Positions 26,881 to 36,007 of a stretch of DNA of 64,000 nucleotides are shown piece after piece. The DNA is taken from contig NZ_FNRA01000010.1 in NCBI RefSeq assembly GCF_900107535.1, positions 168,372-232,371 on the forward strand, read 5' to 3'. The notes beneath the pieces are model-generated. The model had not been told where the DNA came from and searched no databases. It saw nothing but the letters and a program-made list of their open reading frames with translations. The DNA is from Pedobacter hartonius. Lineage in GTDB: Bacteria; Bacteroidota; Bacteroidia; Sphingobacteriales; Sphingobacteriaceae. Positions within the stretch are counted from its first letter, which is position 1, and the number at the start of each line of letters is the position of its first letter. The position numbers and the translations under genes were made by a program.

Positions 26881-28386
26881 ATGGAAAACCAAGTTCAAAA
26901 ACCTGTATTTAAAACACAGTACGACAACTTTATCGGCGGCAAATTTGTACCGCCTGTAAAAGGCATATATTTTGACAACATTTCACCAATCGACGGCAAG
27001 GTATTTACCAAAGCCGCAAGGTCAGGTAAAGAAGATGTAGAACTCGCACTTGACGCAGCACATGAGGCTTTTAAGATCTGGAGTAAAAGTTCAGCGGTTT
27101 ACCGGAGCAATATCCTGCTGAAAGTTGCGCAAAAAATAGAAGATAATCTGGAATTTCTCGCTACCGTAGAAACAATTGAAAATGGTAAAGCCATCAGGGA
27201 AACACTGGCGGCCGACCTGCCATTGGTGGTAGACCACTTCAGGTACTTTGCCGGGGTGATCCGCGGTGACGAAGGTTCCATTTCCGAACATGATGAACAT
27301 ACCGTCAGCATTGCGCTGCATGAGCCAATCGGTGTGGTTGCACAGATCATCCCCTGGAACTTCCCCCTGCTGATGGCCACCTGGAAAATAGCCCCGGCAC
27401 TTGCAGCGGGTTGCTGTACCGTAGTTAAACCTGCGGAACAAACACCGGTATCCATCATCATCTTAATGGAGCTGATCGGTGACATTCTTCCTCCCGGAGT
27501 ATTGAATATCGTAAACGGATATGGAATTGAAGTGGGGAAACCACTTGCCACCTCATCCCGCATTGCTAAAGTTGCCTTCACCGGAAGTACCACCTCGGGC
27601 AGGTTAATCATGCAGTATGCCGCAGAGAACATCATCCCCTCCACCATGGAGCTGGGCGGCAAATCACCCAACATATTCTTTGCCTCTGTAGCGGACCACG
27701 ATGACGAGTTTTTTGACAAAGCTGTTGAAGGGGCTGTGATGTTTGCCCTGAACCAGGGAGAGGTCTGTACCTGCCCTTCGAGACTGCTGATCCAGGAAAG
27801 TATCTATGACAAGTTCATCGCCAGAGTAATCGAACGCACAAAGGCCATCAGAACCCTGCACCCCCTGGACAGGACGAGCATGATGGGCGCACAAACTTCC
27901 AATGAACAATATCAAAAGATACTTTCCTATCTGAAAACAGGAAAAGAAGAAGGAGCAGAAGTACTGACAGGCGGGGCAGCGAACCACCTTGAAGGTGAAC
28001 TGGAGGGCGGTTATTATATCGAGCCCACGATCCTGAAAGGCCACAATAAAATGCGGATTTTCCAGGAGGAAATATTTGGCCCTGTAGTATGTGTCACCAC
28101 TTTTAAGACCGTAGAAGAGGCGATAGAAATAGCGAATGACACGCTTTACGGATTGGGGGCCGGTGTGTGGACACGTGATGCCCATGAACTATACCAGGTT
28201 CCGCGGGCAATACAGGCAGGGCGGATTTGGGTAAACCAATACCATACCTACCCTGCCCATGCGCCATTCGGCGGTTATAAGAAATCAGGCTTTGGCAGGG
28301 AGAACCATAAAATGATGCTTGATCATTACCGCAGCACTAAAAATATGCTGATCTCCTATGATAAAAATAAAATGGGATTTTTTTAA
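26881..28386 (+). CDS. NAD-dependent aldehyde dehydrogenase
   Basis: A 501-residue aldehyde dehydrogenase of the ALDH superfamily. Visible are PWNFPLLMATWK (near 160, coenzyme fold), FTGSTTSG (near 235), ELGGKSPNI (general base Glu, near 260), and NQGEVCTCPSR with the catalytic Cys (near 299). The C-terminal NQYHTYPAHAPFGGYKKSGFGRE matches the acetaldehyde/propionaldehyde dehydrogenase branch (AldB/ExaC-like). It oxidises aldehydes to carboxylic acids in the cytoplasm. An upstream in-frame ATG exists at 26644, but it overlaps the regulator gene and precedes the promoter box; the start at 26881 gives the normal family length. It is followed 13 bases later by a DUF779 gene. Confidence 0.95.
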   Translation: MENQVQKPVFKTQYDNFIGGKFVPPVKGIYFDNISPIDGKVFTKAARSGKEDVELALDAAHEAFKIWSKSSAVYRSNILLKVAQKIEDNLEFLATVETIENGKAIRETLAADLPLVVDHFRYFAGVIRGDEGSISEHDEHTVSIALHEPIGVVAQIIPWNFPLLMATWKIAPALAAGCCTVVKPAEQTPVSIIILMELIGDILPPGVLNIVNGYGIEVGKPLATSSRIAKVAFTGSTTSGRLIMQYAAENIIPSTMELGGKSPNIFFASVADHDDEFFDKAVEGAVMFALNQGEVCTCPSRLLIQESIYDKFIARVIERTKAIRTLHPLDRTSMMGAQTSNEQYQKILSYLKTGKEEGAEVLTGGAANHLEGELEGGYYIEPTILKGHNKMRIFQEEIFGPVVCVTTFKTVEEAIEIANDTLYGLGAGVWTRDAHELYQVPRAIQAGRIWVNQYHTYPAHAPFGGYKKSGFGRENHKMMLDHYRSTKNMLISYDKNKMGFF

Positions 28387-28399
28387 CACCCTGATAACT

Positions 28400-28777
28400 A
28401 TGGCAACCAAAAGAATCCTGACTACAGAAAAAGCCAGGCACGTAATCGCTAAACTGAAAGAAGAATACGGAGAATTGATGTTCCACCAAAGCGGAGGCTG
28501 CTGCGAGGGCTCCTATCCGCATTGCTTTGAGAAAGGCGGATTCCTCGTTGGCTCCAATGATGTATGTATAGGAGAGATTGAAGGTTGCAGGTTTTATATG
28601 GCAGGAGACCAGTTTGAATATTGGAAACATACACAGCTAACCCTCGATGCAATGGAGGGCAGAGCCGCGAGTTTTTCACTGGAATCCGTTCTGGACGTCG
28701 GCTTTTTTATAGACTCCCGGTTGTTTACGGAAGAGGAACTTAAAGACCTGGAACCTCTGCCGGCTATGGTGGAGTAA
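28400..28777 (+). CDS. DUF779 protein
   Basis: A 125-residue protein of the DUF779 family, recognised by the N-terminal helix and the segment HQSGGCCEGSYPHC, a cysteine-rich motif that could bind a metal, followed by VGSNDVCIGE. DUF779 genes commonly sit beside aldehyde dehydrogenase genes, as here, but the molecular function is unknown. The frame is open upstream to 28358, inside the dehydrogenase gene, but the family start is the MATKRI methionine at 28400. Co-transcription with the dehydrogenase is likely from the 13-base spacing. Confidence 0.88.
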   Translation: MATKRILTTEKARHVIAKLKEEYGELMFHQSGGCCEGSYPHCFEKGGFLVGSNDVCIGEIEGCRFYMAGDQFEYWKHTQLTLDAMEGRAASFSLESVLDVGFFIDSRLFTEEELKDLEPLPAMVE

Positions 28778-28844
28778 TGCATAAATAACCGCATCTTCGG
28801 TTGAAATCAATTTACACCCCTCCGGGGCCAGGAAAAATAAAACA

Positions 28845-28900
28845 AATGGTCCTTTAAGACCTCCGGCACGTTCAGCGGCAGGCAGCCTTAAAGGACCATT
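28845..28900. terminator. Bidirectional terminator between convergent genes
   Basis: Arms AATGGTCCTTTAAG (28845-28858) and its complement (28887-28900) form a 14-bp stem with a 28-base loop, between the DUF779 gene and the convergent BASS transporter gene. It is followed by T-rich sequence on the plus strand. Confidence 0.6.
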
Positions 28901-28928
28901 CCATTTTTAAAGAAGATCTGAGTGCATT

Positions 28929-28971
28929 AACTTACGTTATTGCTACTCCTTCAACTTACGTTATTGCTACT
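28929..28971. repeat. Short tandem duplication over the stop codon of the BASS gene
   Basis: The 19-base sequence AACTTACGTTATTGCTACT occurs at 28929-28947 and again at 28953-28971, a 24-base period. The right copy contains the stop codon of the transporter gene; the left is past it. It looks like a recent slippage duplication of the 3' end of the gene. Confidence 0.75.
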
Positions 28972-30071
28972 ACTTCTTCTTCAATCACCTCATCTGTGAT
29001 CGGTTTACGGTGCCAGTAAGAGGCCAGGATTGACCCCGTTACGTTCATTAGAGGCCCGAATACTGCCGGTGCCAGTCCTACTGTAGCCATTTTACCCATT
29101 GCCTTGGCCAGTCCCGATGCGAGTCCGCCATTTTGCATGCCTACCTCAATTGCCATGGTACGGCAGTCCCGCTCCTTCATTTTGAATAAGCGGCCAGACC
29201 AGTATCCTAATGTGTACCCCAGCAGGTTATGGACAAGCACGATCAGTATCAGTTTAAAACCGATATCCATCAGGCTGTCATGTCCGGCGGCAGTAATGAT
29301 CACAATGATAAATGCAATTCCGGACATCGATATTAATGGCATTATGGTTTCCAGCCATTTGTCCCGGCCTTTTAATATTCTATTCACGATCAGTCCGGCA
29401 GCAATAGGTATGATCACCATCTTGGTAATATCAAGCATCATACTGCTCACATTGATCTGGATAAAAGCTCCGGCAAGCAGTTTCATCAATACGGGTGTCA
29501 GTAAAGGCGCCAGCAGCGTAGAAACTGCCGTGATCGTAATTGACAAGGCCAGATTAGCTTTTGCGAGGTATGAAATCACATTAGATGCCATTCCATTTGG
29601 CGAGCAGCCGATCAGGATGATGCCTGCTGCGATCTCAGGCTGAAACCCGCTTAGATTTGCAAGTGTAAAGCCAAGGAGCGGCATGATCAGGAAGTGGCTG
29701 AAAACACCGATAAATACGCCTTTTGGCATTTTAACAACCCCGACGAAGTCGCGCACACTCATAGACGTACCCATTCCAAACATGATTACCTGGATCAGTG
29801 GTGTAATTAACACCGCAAATTTGAAACCATTGAATTCCACGAAATGGGTAGGATAATACAGCGCCGTTGTCACAGCCGCGAAGATCACTACTGTATAAGC
29901 AAAACCCTTTAAGTGCGGAAAACCTCTGAAGCCAATGGCCAGCAGGATGAAAAACGCAATTATTACCGGTCCTGCCTGAGCCAGACCGGTAGTAAAATGA
30001 AGTATTATAGTGATGAGCACACACAAAGCCGCTAAACCCAGGGCCAGCTTATAGATATTAAATTTGTTCAC
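28956..30071 (-). CDS. BASS-family (bile acid:sodium symporter) membrane transporter
   Basis: A 371-residue integral membrane protein with about ten hydrophobic segments. The conserved GCSPNGMASNVISYLAKAN near 155 and the segment EVGMQNGGLASGLA near 310 are the crossing-helix signatures of the BASS superfamily. These carriers couple sodium to uptake of organic anions such as bile acids, pyruvate or pantothenate; here the substrate is unknown. It follows a SelA-like PLP enzyme gene by 22 bases, so the two probably form an operon, and I infer that it imports the product or substrate of that enzyme. Confidence 0.9.
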   Translation of the reverse strand: MNKFNIYKLALGLAALCVLITIILHFTTGLAQAGPVIIAFFILLAIGFRGFPHLKGFAYTVVIFAAVTTALYYPTHFVEFNGFKFAVLITPLIQVIMFGMGTSMSVRDFVGVVKMPKGVFIGVFSHFLIMPLLGFTLANLSGFQPEIAAGIILIGCSPNGMASNVISYLAKANLALSITITAVSTLLAPLLTPVLMKLLAGAFIQINVSSMMLDITKMVIIPIAAGLIVNRILKGRDKWLETIMPLISMSGIAFIIVIITAAGHDSLMDIGFKLILIVLVHNLLGYTLGYWSGRLFKMKERDCRTMAIEVGMQNGGLASGLAKAMGKMATVGLAPAVFGPLMNVTGSILASYWHRKPITDEVIEEEVVAIT

Positions 30072-30093
30072 AGTAAAATTTGGCTAGATAATT

Positions 30094-31305
30094 TTAAACA
30101 GTTTTAAGTAATACTTCCTTCACACGGTTAACTACAATGTCAACTTCTGCAGGAGTCAGCAATACGATACCCACATGCAATGCACTTTTATCACCGTTGA
30201 TTACAATACTAGGTGTACCTTCCTTTAAAGCAGTTTTAACTTCATCAACGGTGATCTTAATTTTTGCCTGGTCCCAGGTCACTTCAAGTCCGGGGAATGC
30301 GTTTGCAGGTCCGGGGCTAACCACAGTTTTTGACTTTACCGTAGGAACTGTTTCAAACGCTTTATTCATGCGTGCTGCACGGTCAAGCCAGTCCTGCCAT
30401 TCTTTCTTATGGTCTTTTTCAATATATGCTTTCAATGCGGCATACATACCAAACATTTCTTCTTTATTCACCTTCATTGGCCGTCCGATAGGCGCTTCAT
30501 TAGGGCTATGGTTCAGCCTTGCTGCCTCGATCAGGTCTTTACGGCCGAATAACACACCGGCACTCTGAGGGCCTCTTATCATTTTTCCACCAGAGAATGT
30601 AACCAAATCAAAACCCATCTTCTGGAACCTGAATAAGTTCTCTACCGGTGGAACATCTGCTGCTGCATCAATAAATGACGGAATATTATGTTTTTTGGCA
30701 AGTTCTATAAATTTTTCATGGCTGATCGGATTTTTTCCAGGTTCACCTGCATTGAAAAACAAAGCCATCACGGTATTGGAATTAAATGCTTTATCCATTT
30801 CTTCCGCACCTTCTACCTCGATCAGTTTTGCACCGGTAGTGGTGATTGCCTGATCAAATAAGTAACGGTGAGACTTCTGGATGATTACCTCTTTACGTTC
30901 ACCCGGAAGGTTCGGAAGCATTTTGATCTTTTGCGCATCTGTACCAGTTATACAAGCTGCTGTTCCAAGCAACATGGCACAGGCTGCTCCGGAAGTTACC
31001 ATCGCTGCTTCAACATGAAGCATTTCAGCAATCTTGGCGCCTACTTTATCCTGTAACTCGTACATATTGGCAAAATGGTGACTGGTAGAATTAATGGCAT
31101 CCATTACCTCAGGGAGCATTAACGAACCTGATAAAAATGTCATCGTTGCAGCTGCATTAATAACAGGAGTTACACCCAGTTCCTTAAAAAAATCACGCGT
31201 CGGTACTGATGGCTTCTCTGCTGCAAATACAGATAATCCACTGCCGATAATACCTCCTGCCAGCGGCAGTGCTGCTAAACTTTTAACAAGTTCTCTTCTT
31301 TTCAT
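30094..31305 (-). CDS. SelA-like PLP-dependent enzyme, probably exported
   Basis: A 403-residue fold-type I PLP enzyme related to SelA and to D-glucosaminate-6-phosphate ammonia-lyase. The PLP lysine is Lys 241 in FSGGKMIRGPQSAG, and SFIDAAADVPP near 213 holds the Asp that usually contacts the PLP nitrogen. The N-terminus reads as a signal peptide of twin-arginine type (MKRRELVKSL, hydrophobic stretch, cleavage near FAAE), so the enzyme may be folded with its cofactor and exported to the periplasm. The reaction is not known; beta-elimination of an amino sugar or amino acid is plausible from the relatives. It precedes the BASS transporter gene in one operon. Confidence 0.85.
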   Translation of the reverse strand: MKRRELVKSLAALPLAGGIIGSGLSVFAAEKPSVPTRDFFKELGVTPVINAAATMTFLSGSLMLPEVMDAINSTSHHFANMYELQDKVGAKIAEMLHVEAAMVTSGAACAMLLGTAACITGTDAQKIKMLPNLPGERKEVIIQKSHRYLFDQAITTTGAKLIEVEGAEEMDKAFNSNTVMALFFNAGEPGKNPISHEKFIELAKKHNIPSFIDAAADVPPVENLFRFQKMGFDLVTFSGGKMIRGPQSAGVLFGRKDLIEAARLNHSPNEAPIGRPMKVNKEEMFGMYAALKAYIEKDHKKEWQDWLDRAARMNKAFETVPTVKSKTVVSPGPANAFPGLEVTWDQAKIKITVDEVKTALKEGTPSIVINGDKSALHVGIVLLTPAEVDIVVNRVKEVLLKTV

Positions 31306-31636
31306 ATTATAATTAATAATAAATGGACAAATCCAGCTCCAGCACCCACATAAACAGCAGTATCCTGTTTATTTTATTCAATTTTCAGGCTGATTCAGAG
31401 TAAAGACACTTAAATCACTCAAGCAGACTAATTAAATGTACGAAAAATCAAAATAAAAGAGCAAACCGAATTTTTGAATTTATATACTTTAAGCTGAACA
31501 TCCAAAACAAACAACAGAACACGCACATACAGGGTGCCTCAGATCAAATCAGGCATCATTCTCAGATTTTCATAACATTTATACGGAAAAAAACAATCCC
31601 CTTATCTGCGTATTTTTTCAGCGGAGCAAAAGTCCC

Positions 31637-31644
31637 TATCTTTG
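31637..31644 (+). promoter_or_regulatory. Promoter -7 box of the GNAT gene
   Basis: TATCTTTG fits TAnnTTTG and lies 18 bases before the ATG at 31663. The remaining stretch from 31306 holds the promoter of the PLP enzyme gene on the other strand; I see nothing else in it. Confidence 0.5.
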
Positions 31645-31662
31645 TAAAGAAATTATTACACA

Positions 31663-32184
31663 ATGACTATTAGCAAAGCAATTATTACAGATATACCTGA
31701 ATTATATGAGCTGGTGAATCTCACCTACCGCGGCAAAACAACCCAGATGGGGTGGACAACTGAAGCCGACCTTTTAGACGGCCTGCGGATAGATGAAGAA
31801 ATGCTGACCGCGCAGATGAATAAAGAAAACGCAGTCATCTTTAAGTATACTGATGAAAAGACAAATAAAATAGTCGGGGCAATTTATCTGGAAACAGAGC
31901 ATTCCAAAATGTATTTTGGAATGCTGACTGTATCCCCATCGGCACAGGGAAGCGGAATAGGAAAGTCATTACTTACCTATGCAGAAGACCATGCAATAAA
32001 CAACAACTGTACAACCCTGACAGCTACTGTAATTGACGTACGTTCCGAACTGATAGAATGGTATGTACGCCTCGGTTTCATCCGCACGGGCCGGATTGAA
32101 CCTTTTCCAACCGATGGAAAAGTGGGTATACCAAGAATACCTGTTGAATTAGTGGAAATAGAAAAAAATATCCTGATCAGTTAA
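31663..32184 (+). CDS. GNAT-family N-acetyltransferase
   Basis: A 173-residue acetyltransferase of the GCN5 family. The acetyl-CoA binding motif is at about 98-108 (SAQGSGIGKSLL) after the beta-4 strand MLTVSP, and a C-terminal WYVRLGF segment is typical. It transfers an acetyl group from acetyl-CoA to an amine; the acceptor is not known. It stands alone with its own promoter box 18 bases upstream. Confidence 0.9.
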   Translation: MTISKAIITDIPELYELVNLTYRGKTTQMGWTTEADLLDGLRIDEEMLTAQMNKENAVIFKYTDEKTNKIVGAIYLETEHSKMYFGMLTVSPSAQGSGIGKSLLTYAEDHAINNNCTTLTATVIDVRSELIEWYVRLGFIRTGRIEPFPTDGKVGIPRIPVELVEIEKNILIS

Positions 32185-32527
32185 GCAATTTTTCTGTTTA
32201 CAGCAGGCCAGCACAGACCATAATGATCGTATATGTACCTGCTATAACAATTTGAATGATGTCTTTAAAATCAGAACTTGCGTCTCGTCATACAAAAGAT
32301 CTTAATTTTACTTAATTTTATGTAAATAAATTAATTATTTTAAACTTAATTTATGTGTTAATAACCTATTAACGATAAAATAGTTCAATTTTAAATAAAA
32401 ATCACTACCTTTATTTGCCACAAATGAAATAAAATATATGCAATTAAATTAGTTTAGAGAAACAAAAAAAACTTTAAACCAAAGTGGTATCTAATACGTA
32501 ATACCTTTTAAACCAGAACCTGTAGCT
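32185..32527. other. AT-rich intergenic region, nothing recognised
   Basis: About 340 bases without a supported gene or strong hairpin. It should carry the end of the GNAT transcript and the promoter of the small gene at 32528, but I could not fix a -7 box. Confidence 0.4.
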
Positions 32528-32737
32528 ATGAAAATTTTGAGAAACCGACACCTCGTTAAAGTGCGAATGATTCCAATGCACGCTATATCTTCAGATTATT
32601 TTAATAAGGTACGTGAGTTTAATTCAGACGAAGAGAGCAGATTGTTGAAGCAGGGATTCGAAGATGGTTATGACAGATGCCTGAGGGATCTGGGAATAGA
32701 TGAGAAAGATCATCCAAAAGGGAGACGGGAAGCCTAA
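32528..32737 (+). CDS. Small charged protein of unknown function
   Basis: A 69-residue protein rich in Arg, Lys, Asp and Glu, with a probable helix (NSDEESRLLKQGFEDGYDRC) and no signal peptide or membrane segment. I do not recognise the family. The composition is that of a folded soluble protein, and it occupies a free stretch with no gene opposite, ending 15 bases before the convergent transglutaminase-like gene. Confidence 0.6.
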   Translation: MKILRNRHLVKVRMIPMHAISSDYFNKVREFNSDEESRLLKQGFEDGYDRCLRDLGIDEKDHPKGRREA

Positions 32738-32752
32738 CTGTTTGATTTCAGC

Positions 32753-33592
32753 TTATATATAGGAATATCCCTGTGAAGAGGTATCAAAATCAGGGCTTTC
32801 AAAGTCAGCATTTAATGAAACTGTATTCACGTTCATGCTGACGAACTGCAGGTTCCCGAAAATACTGGCAAATGCGGTATCCACGGCATCAACGCCGGTA
32901 GCTATTTTTACCAGGCCATTGAGAGGCGCGAGTTTGGTGGCGTCGATGACGACCCAGTGCCCTCCCAGATAAGCTTCGAAACAGGCATGGAAATCCGGTG
33001 GATTGAGCTGGTAGGCATACCCGGTAAAATAACGTGCAGGAATAGTAAGCGCCCTGCATAAGGCCACGCCCAGGTGCGCAAAGTCCCTGCAAACCCCGAT
33101 CTGCTCCGTAATGGTATCATATGCTGATGTCTGCGCAGTAGTATATCCTCCATATTGCACATTGGTATATATCCAGTCGCGTATCGCCATCACCTTTTGA
33201 TAAGCATGTTCTATATGGCCAAATTTATTATAGGCAAATCTATAGAGGCGGTCCGACTGGCAATAACGGCTCGGGTTCAGGTAGGTTAATGCCGAAGCTG
33301 TCATCAGGCTGATAGGCACATCATCCAGCTGTTCAGCAGGAATAATCCTGAACTCATTCTCTACAATAGCTTTATAACTGATATTCACCTCTCCAGCTCC
33401 GGGGATCTCAATGATCTTAAATCTCTTTTCGCCCGATATGGAGTTCAGTTCCCTCATCTTCAGCTGAGGATCCGACTCAAATGTTTCTTCAATCACTACC
33501 TGGTTCAATGATCTGAAAGGCTGTATGTTTAAGATCAGGGTAGAAGCTGACATCGCTTTATAGGCTACAGTTGCCGATACTTCAAACTTCAT
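32753..33592 (-). CDS. Transglutaminase-like cysteine protease of the Anbu locus
   Basis: A 279-residue protein with a bacterial N-terminal beta domain and a transglutaminase-like core. The catalytic triad is visible as GVCRDFAH (Cys near 173), FHACFEAYL (His near 208) and VVIDATKL (Asp near 224). Such proteins act as proteases or amide-bond transfer enzymes. It overlaps the Anbu gene by 4 bases and is therefore in the same transcript. A second transglutaminase-like gene lies at the far end of the divergent operon. Both families are standard members of the predicted Anbu/ATP-grasp peptide-ligation system. Confidence 0.9.
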   Translation of the reverse strand: MKFEVSATVAYKAMSASTLILNIQPFRSLNQVVIEETFESDPQLKMRELNSISGEKRFKIIEIPGAGEVNISYKAIVENEFRIIPAEQLDDVPISLMTASALTYLNPSRYCQSDRLYRFAYNKFGHIEHAYQKVMAIRDWIYTNVQYGGYTTAQTSAYDTITEQIGVCRDFAHLGVALCRALTIPARYFTGYAYQLNPPDFHACFEAYLGGHWVVIDATKLAPLNGLVKIATGVDAVDTAFASIFGNLQFVSMNVNTVSLNADFESPDFDTSSQGYSYI

Positions 33593-34332
33593 AGCTCATC
33601 TTCATTAGATACATTCATTTTATTAAAGGCCGTATTCATCCAGTCGTCCGGAATTTTAGTCAGTGCTGTTTTCAGTTCCTCCGCCCACTGCTCTGAAATA
33701 TTTTCCAGGTCTTTTTTTGTGTACCGCTGTTCGATCATTTCAAAACTATTGTTCAGGTAAAGCACTACATCAATAGGAAAATCGACATCATTTGCACTTA
33801 CGCGCGTAGAATCAAAGGATAAAAACCCGCTTTTTAAGGCCAGGTGCATACTCGAATCATTCGTCAGTGTTCTGTTGAGGATCGCCTTGCCATGCCCGGA
33901 ATTCCCTACAATCACATAAGGGGCTCCCTGCCCCAGTTCAACCCAGTTTCCCTCAGGGTATAACAGGAAAAGCTTATGCTCCTCATCATCCTTCAGTTGC
34001 CCGCCTATGATGGTATTCAGGTTGAACTTAAAGCCCGATGCTTCCAGCGAATCCTTATCTTCCCTGGCTACCCGTTTCACCTGCTCCCCAAAATCATTCA
34101 CGGCCTTATATAATTTGTTGTGCTCTATTCCCTCATCAATCCGCTCCTTAAAATATAACACCGCTTTATCCCTCACCGAGCGGAGCCCGCTGGTCATGAT
34201 AAACAGGGAATACTTGTCTTTCTGGTATAAATATATTTTCTTTTTTTCTGTAGTATCTGTGCCCGATGTTACTCTTGTATCTGCAATTGCGACCAGTCCA
34301 TCCTTAACTTTTATTCCTAAACAATATGTCAT
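33589..34332 (-). CDS. Anbu proteasome-like peptidase
   Basis: A 247-residue member of the N-terminal nucleophile hydrolase fold of the Anbu (ancestral beta subunit, also BPH-related) family. The start MTYCLGIKV with Thr 2 as likely nucleophile, then LVAIADTRVTSG, is the diagnostic beginning. Known Anbu proteins assemble into open helical rings; the physiological substrate remains uncertain. The gene is the first of a two-gene minus-strand transcript with a transglutaminase-like protease and is divergent from the ATP-grasp/alpha-E/transglutaminase operon. The whole set matches the gene neighbourhood described for Anbu in many proteobacteria and Bacteroidota. Confidence 0.92.
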   Translation of the reverse strand: MTYCLGIKVKDGLVAIADTRVTSGTDTTEKKKIYLYQKDKYSLFIMTSGLRSVRDKAVLYFKERIDEGIEHNKLYKAVNDFGEQVKRVAREDKDSLEASGFKFNLNTIIGGQLKDDEEHKLFLLYPEGNWVELGQGAPYVIVGNSGHGKAILNRTLTNDSSMHLALKSGFLSFDSTRVSANDVDFPIDVVLYLNNSFEMIEQRYTKKDLENISEQWAEELKTALTKIPDDWMNTAFNKMNVSNEDEL

Positions 34333-34539
34333 ACTATGCGTGTCGATTAAATATAAGGCTAAATATATCGGATCAGCCCGAAAAATATTTTATTTTATTT
34401 ATATAAATTACGTTTTGTCCGTTTTATAAATATTAAACTTGTTTTTAACACACAAATATTCATATTTTAACAGAAAAAACATATTACACTATCATAGATT
34501 TCAGTATATTTCAATAAACATTTACATTATCCGGGCAAA

Positions 34540-35988
34540 ATGATTAAGAATAAACACACAGAATTATACAATCTGCCCAGCAACACCTGGGATGAAATGT
34601 TTGATCAGCTGAAACAGGTCAGAAGTGAATACAAGGTGGTCATGGATTACCTTGATCTGGAATCTACCGAAGAGCTGAATAAAAAAGAAGAACTCTCCAA
34701 AGTTCTTTTTATGAGCCAGGGTATCACATTTACCGTTTACAATAGCGGAGAGGGCATTGAAAAGATATTCCCATTTGATATTATCCCCAGGATCATCAAT
34801 GCTGAGGAATGGGAATACATAGAAAAAGGGATTAAACAAAGGGTAACCGCTTTAAACCTGTTCCTGAAAGATGTGTACAGTGACCAGTTTATTATCAAAG
34901 ACGGAATTGTACCTATTGACATCATTTACTCCTGCCCTCATTTCCTGAGAGAAATGTGCAATGTTAAAGTGCCGCATGATATCTATATACACATCGCCGG
35001 AATTGACCTGATCCGGGATAATGACGGCACGTATTATATCCTCGAAGATAACGTGCGCACCCCTTCAGGCGTAAGTTATATGCTGGAGAACCGGGAGATC
35101 ACCAAACGGCTGTTTCCTGATCTTCTTCCGCAGTGTAAAGTAAGAAGCGTAACAGAGTATCCTAACGTATTATATAACAACCTGAGGGAATTGTCACCCC
35201 GGCAGATCGATAACCCTACCATCGTACTGCTGAGTCCGGGTAGTTTTAATTCTGCCTATTTTGAGCATACTACCCTTGCCCGCCTGATGGGAATTGAACT
35301 GGTTGAAGGGTCTGACCTGATCGTTGAAGACCATAAGGTATACATGAAAACCACCGCCGGCCTGCAGCAGGTGGATGTGATTTACCGCCGTGTAGATGAT
35401 GATTACCTGGATCCGCTGGTTTTTAATGCGAACAGTATGCTTGGCGTCGCAGGCCTGATGAATGCGTACCGCAGGGGAAATGTAACCATCGTAAATGCGA
35501 TAGGCAATGGTGTGGCGGACGACAAAGCGGTCTATGTGTATGTGCCGGAGATGATCAGGTATTACCTCAACGAGGAACCCCTGCTTAAAAATGTACCTAC
35601 CTACCAGCTGGGCAATAAGGAAGAAAGGGCGCATGTGTTTGAAAACATCAATACCATGGTGGTAAAACAAACCAATGGCAGCGGAGGCTACGGCATGCTG
35701 ATGGGCCATGCAGCAACACCTGAAGAGATTGAAGCCTACAAAATAGAGATCATGAAAGACCCGAGGCAGTTCATCGCACAGCCAACGATCAGCCTTTCTT
35801 CAGCCCCCTGTTATATGCATGGGGTACTTCAACCCAGAAGAGTAGATTTCAGGCCTTTTGCCGTATGCGGACCCAGCGGGATCACCATTATTCCCGGCGG
35901 ATTGACAAGAGTTGCTCTAAAAGAAGGTTCGCTGGTAGTGAACAGCTCGCAGGGCGGCGGCAGTAAAGATACATGGGTACTTTCTTAA
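34540..35988 (+). CDS. Circularly permuted type 2 ATP-grasp protein
   Basis: A 482-residue ATP-grasp ligase of the circularly permuted type. Visible are YILEDNVRTPSGVSYMLENR near 165-185, YRRVDDDYLDPL near 285, and NGSGGYGMLMG near 380 (nucleotide loop). Proteins of this family are predicted amide-bond ligases that join amino acids or peptides; no reaction is proven. It is the first gene of a plus-strand operon with an alpha-E protein and a transglutaminase-like protein, next to Anbu. The start at 34540 gives the usual family length. Confidence 0.92.
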   Translation: MIKNKHTELYNLPSNTWDEMFDQLKQVRSEYKVVMDYLDLESTEELNKKEELSKVLFMSQGITFTVYNSGEGIEKIFPFDIIPRIINAEEWEYIEKGIKQRVTALNLFLKDVYSDQFIIKDGIVPIDIIYSCPHFLREMCNVKVPHDIYIHIAGIDLIRDNDGTYYILEDNVRTPSGVSYMLENREITKRLFPDLLPQCKVRSVTEYPNVLYNNLRELSPRQIDNPTIVLLSPGSFNSAYFEHTTLARLMGIELVEGSDLIVEDHKVYMKTTAGLQQVDVIYRRVDDDYLDPLVFNANSMLGVAGLMNAYRRGNVTIVNAIGNGVADDKAVYVYVPEMIRYYLNEEPLLKNVPTYQLGNKEERAHVFENINTMVVKQTNGSGGYGMLMGHAATPEEIEAYKIEIMKDPRQFIAQPTISLSSAPCYMHGVLQPRRVDFRPFAVCGPSGITIIPGGLTRVALKEGSLVVNSSQGGGSKDTWVLS

Positions 35989-36007
35989 ATTAAATGATAC
36001 GATCAAT

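Noticed and set aside
27099..27719. 206-codon minus-strand frame inside the aldehyde dehydrogenase gene
   Set aside because: Antisense shadow of a clear ALDH gene.
34007..34429. 140-codon plus-strand frame over the Anbu gene
   Set aside because: It is a shadow of the Anbu coding region and reaches into AT-rich promoter sequence.
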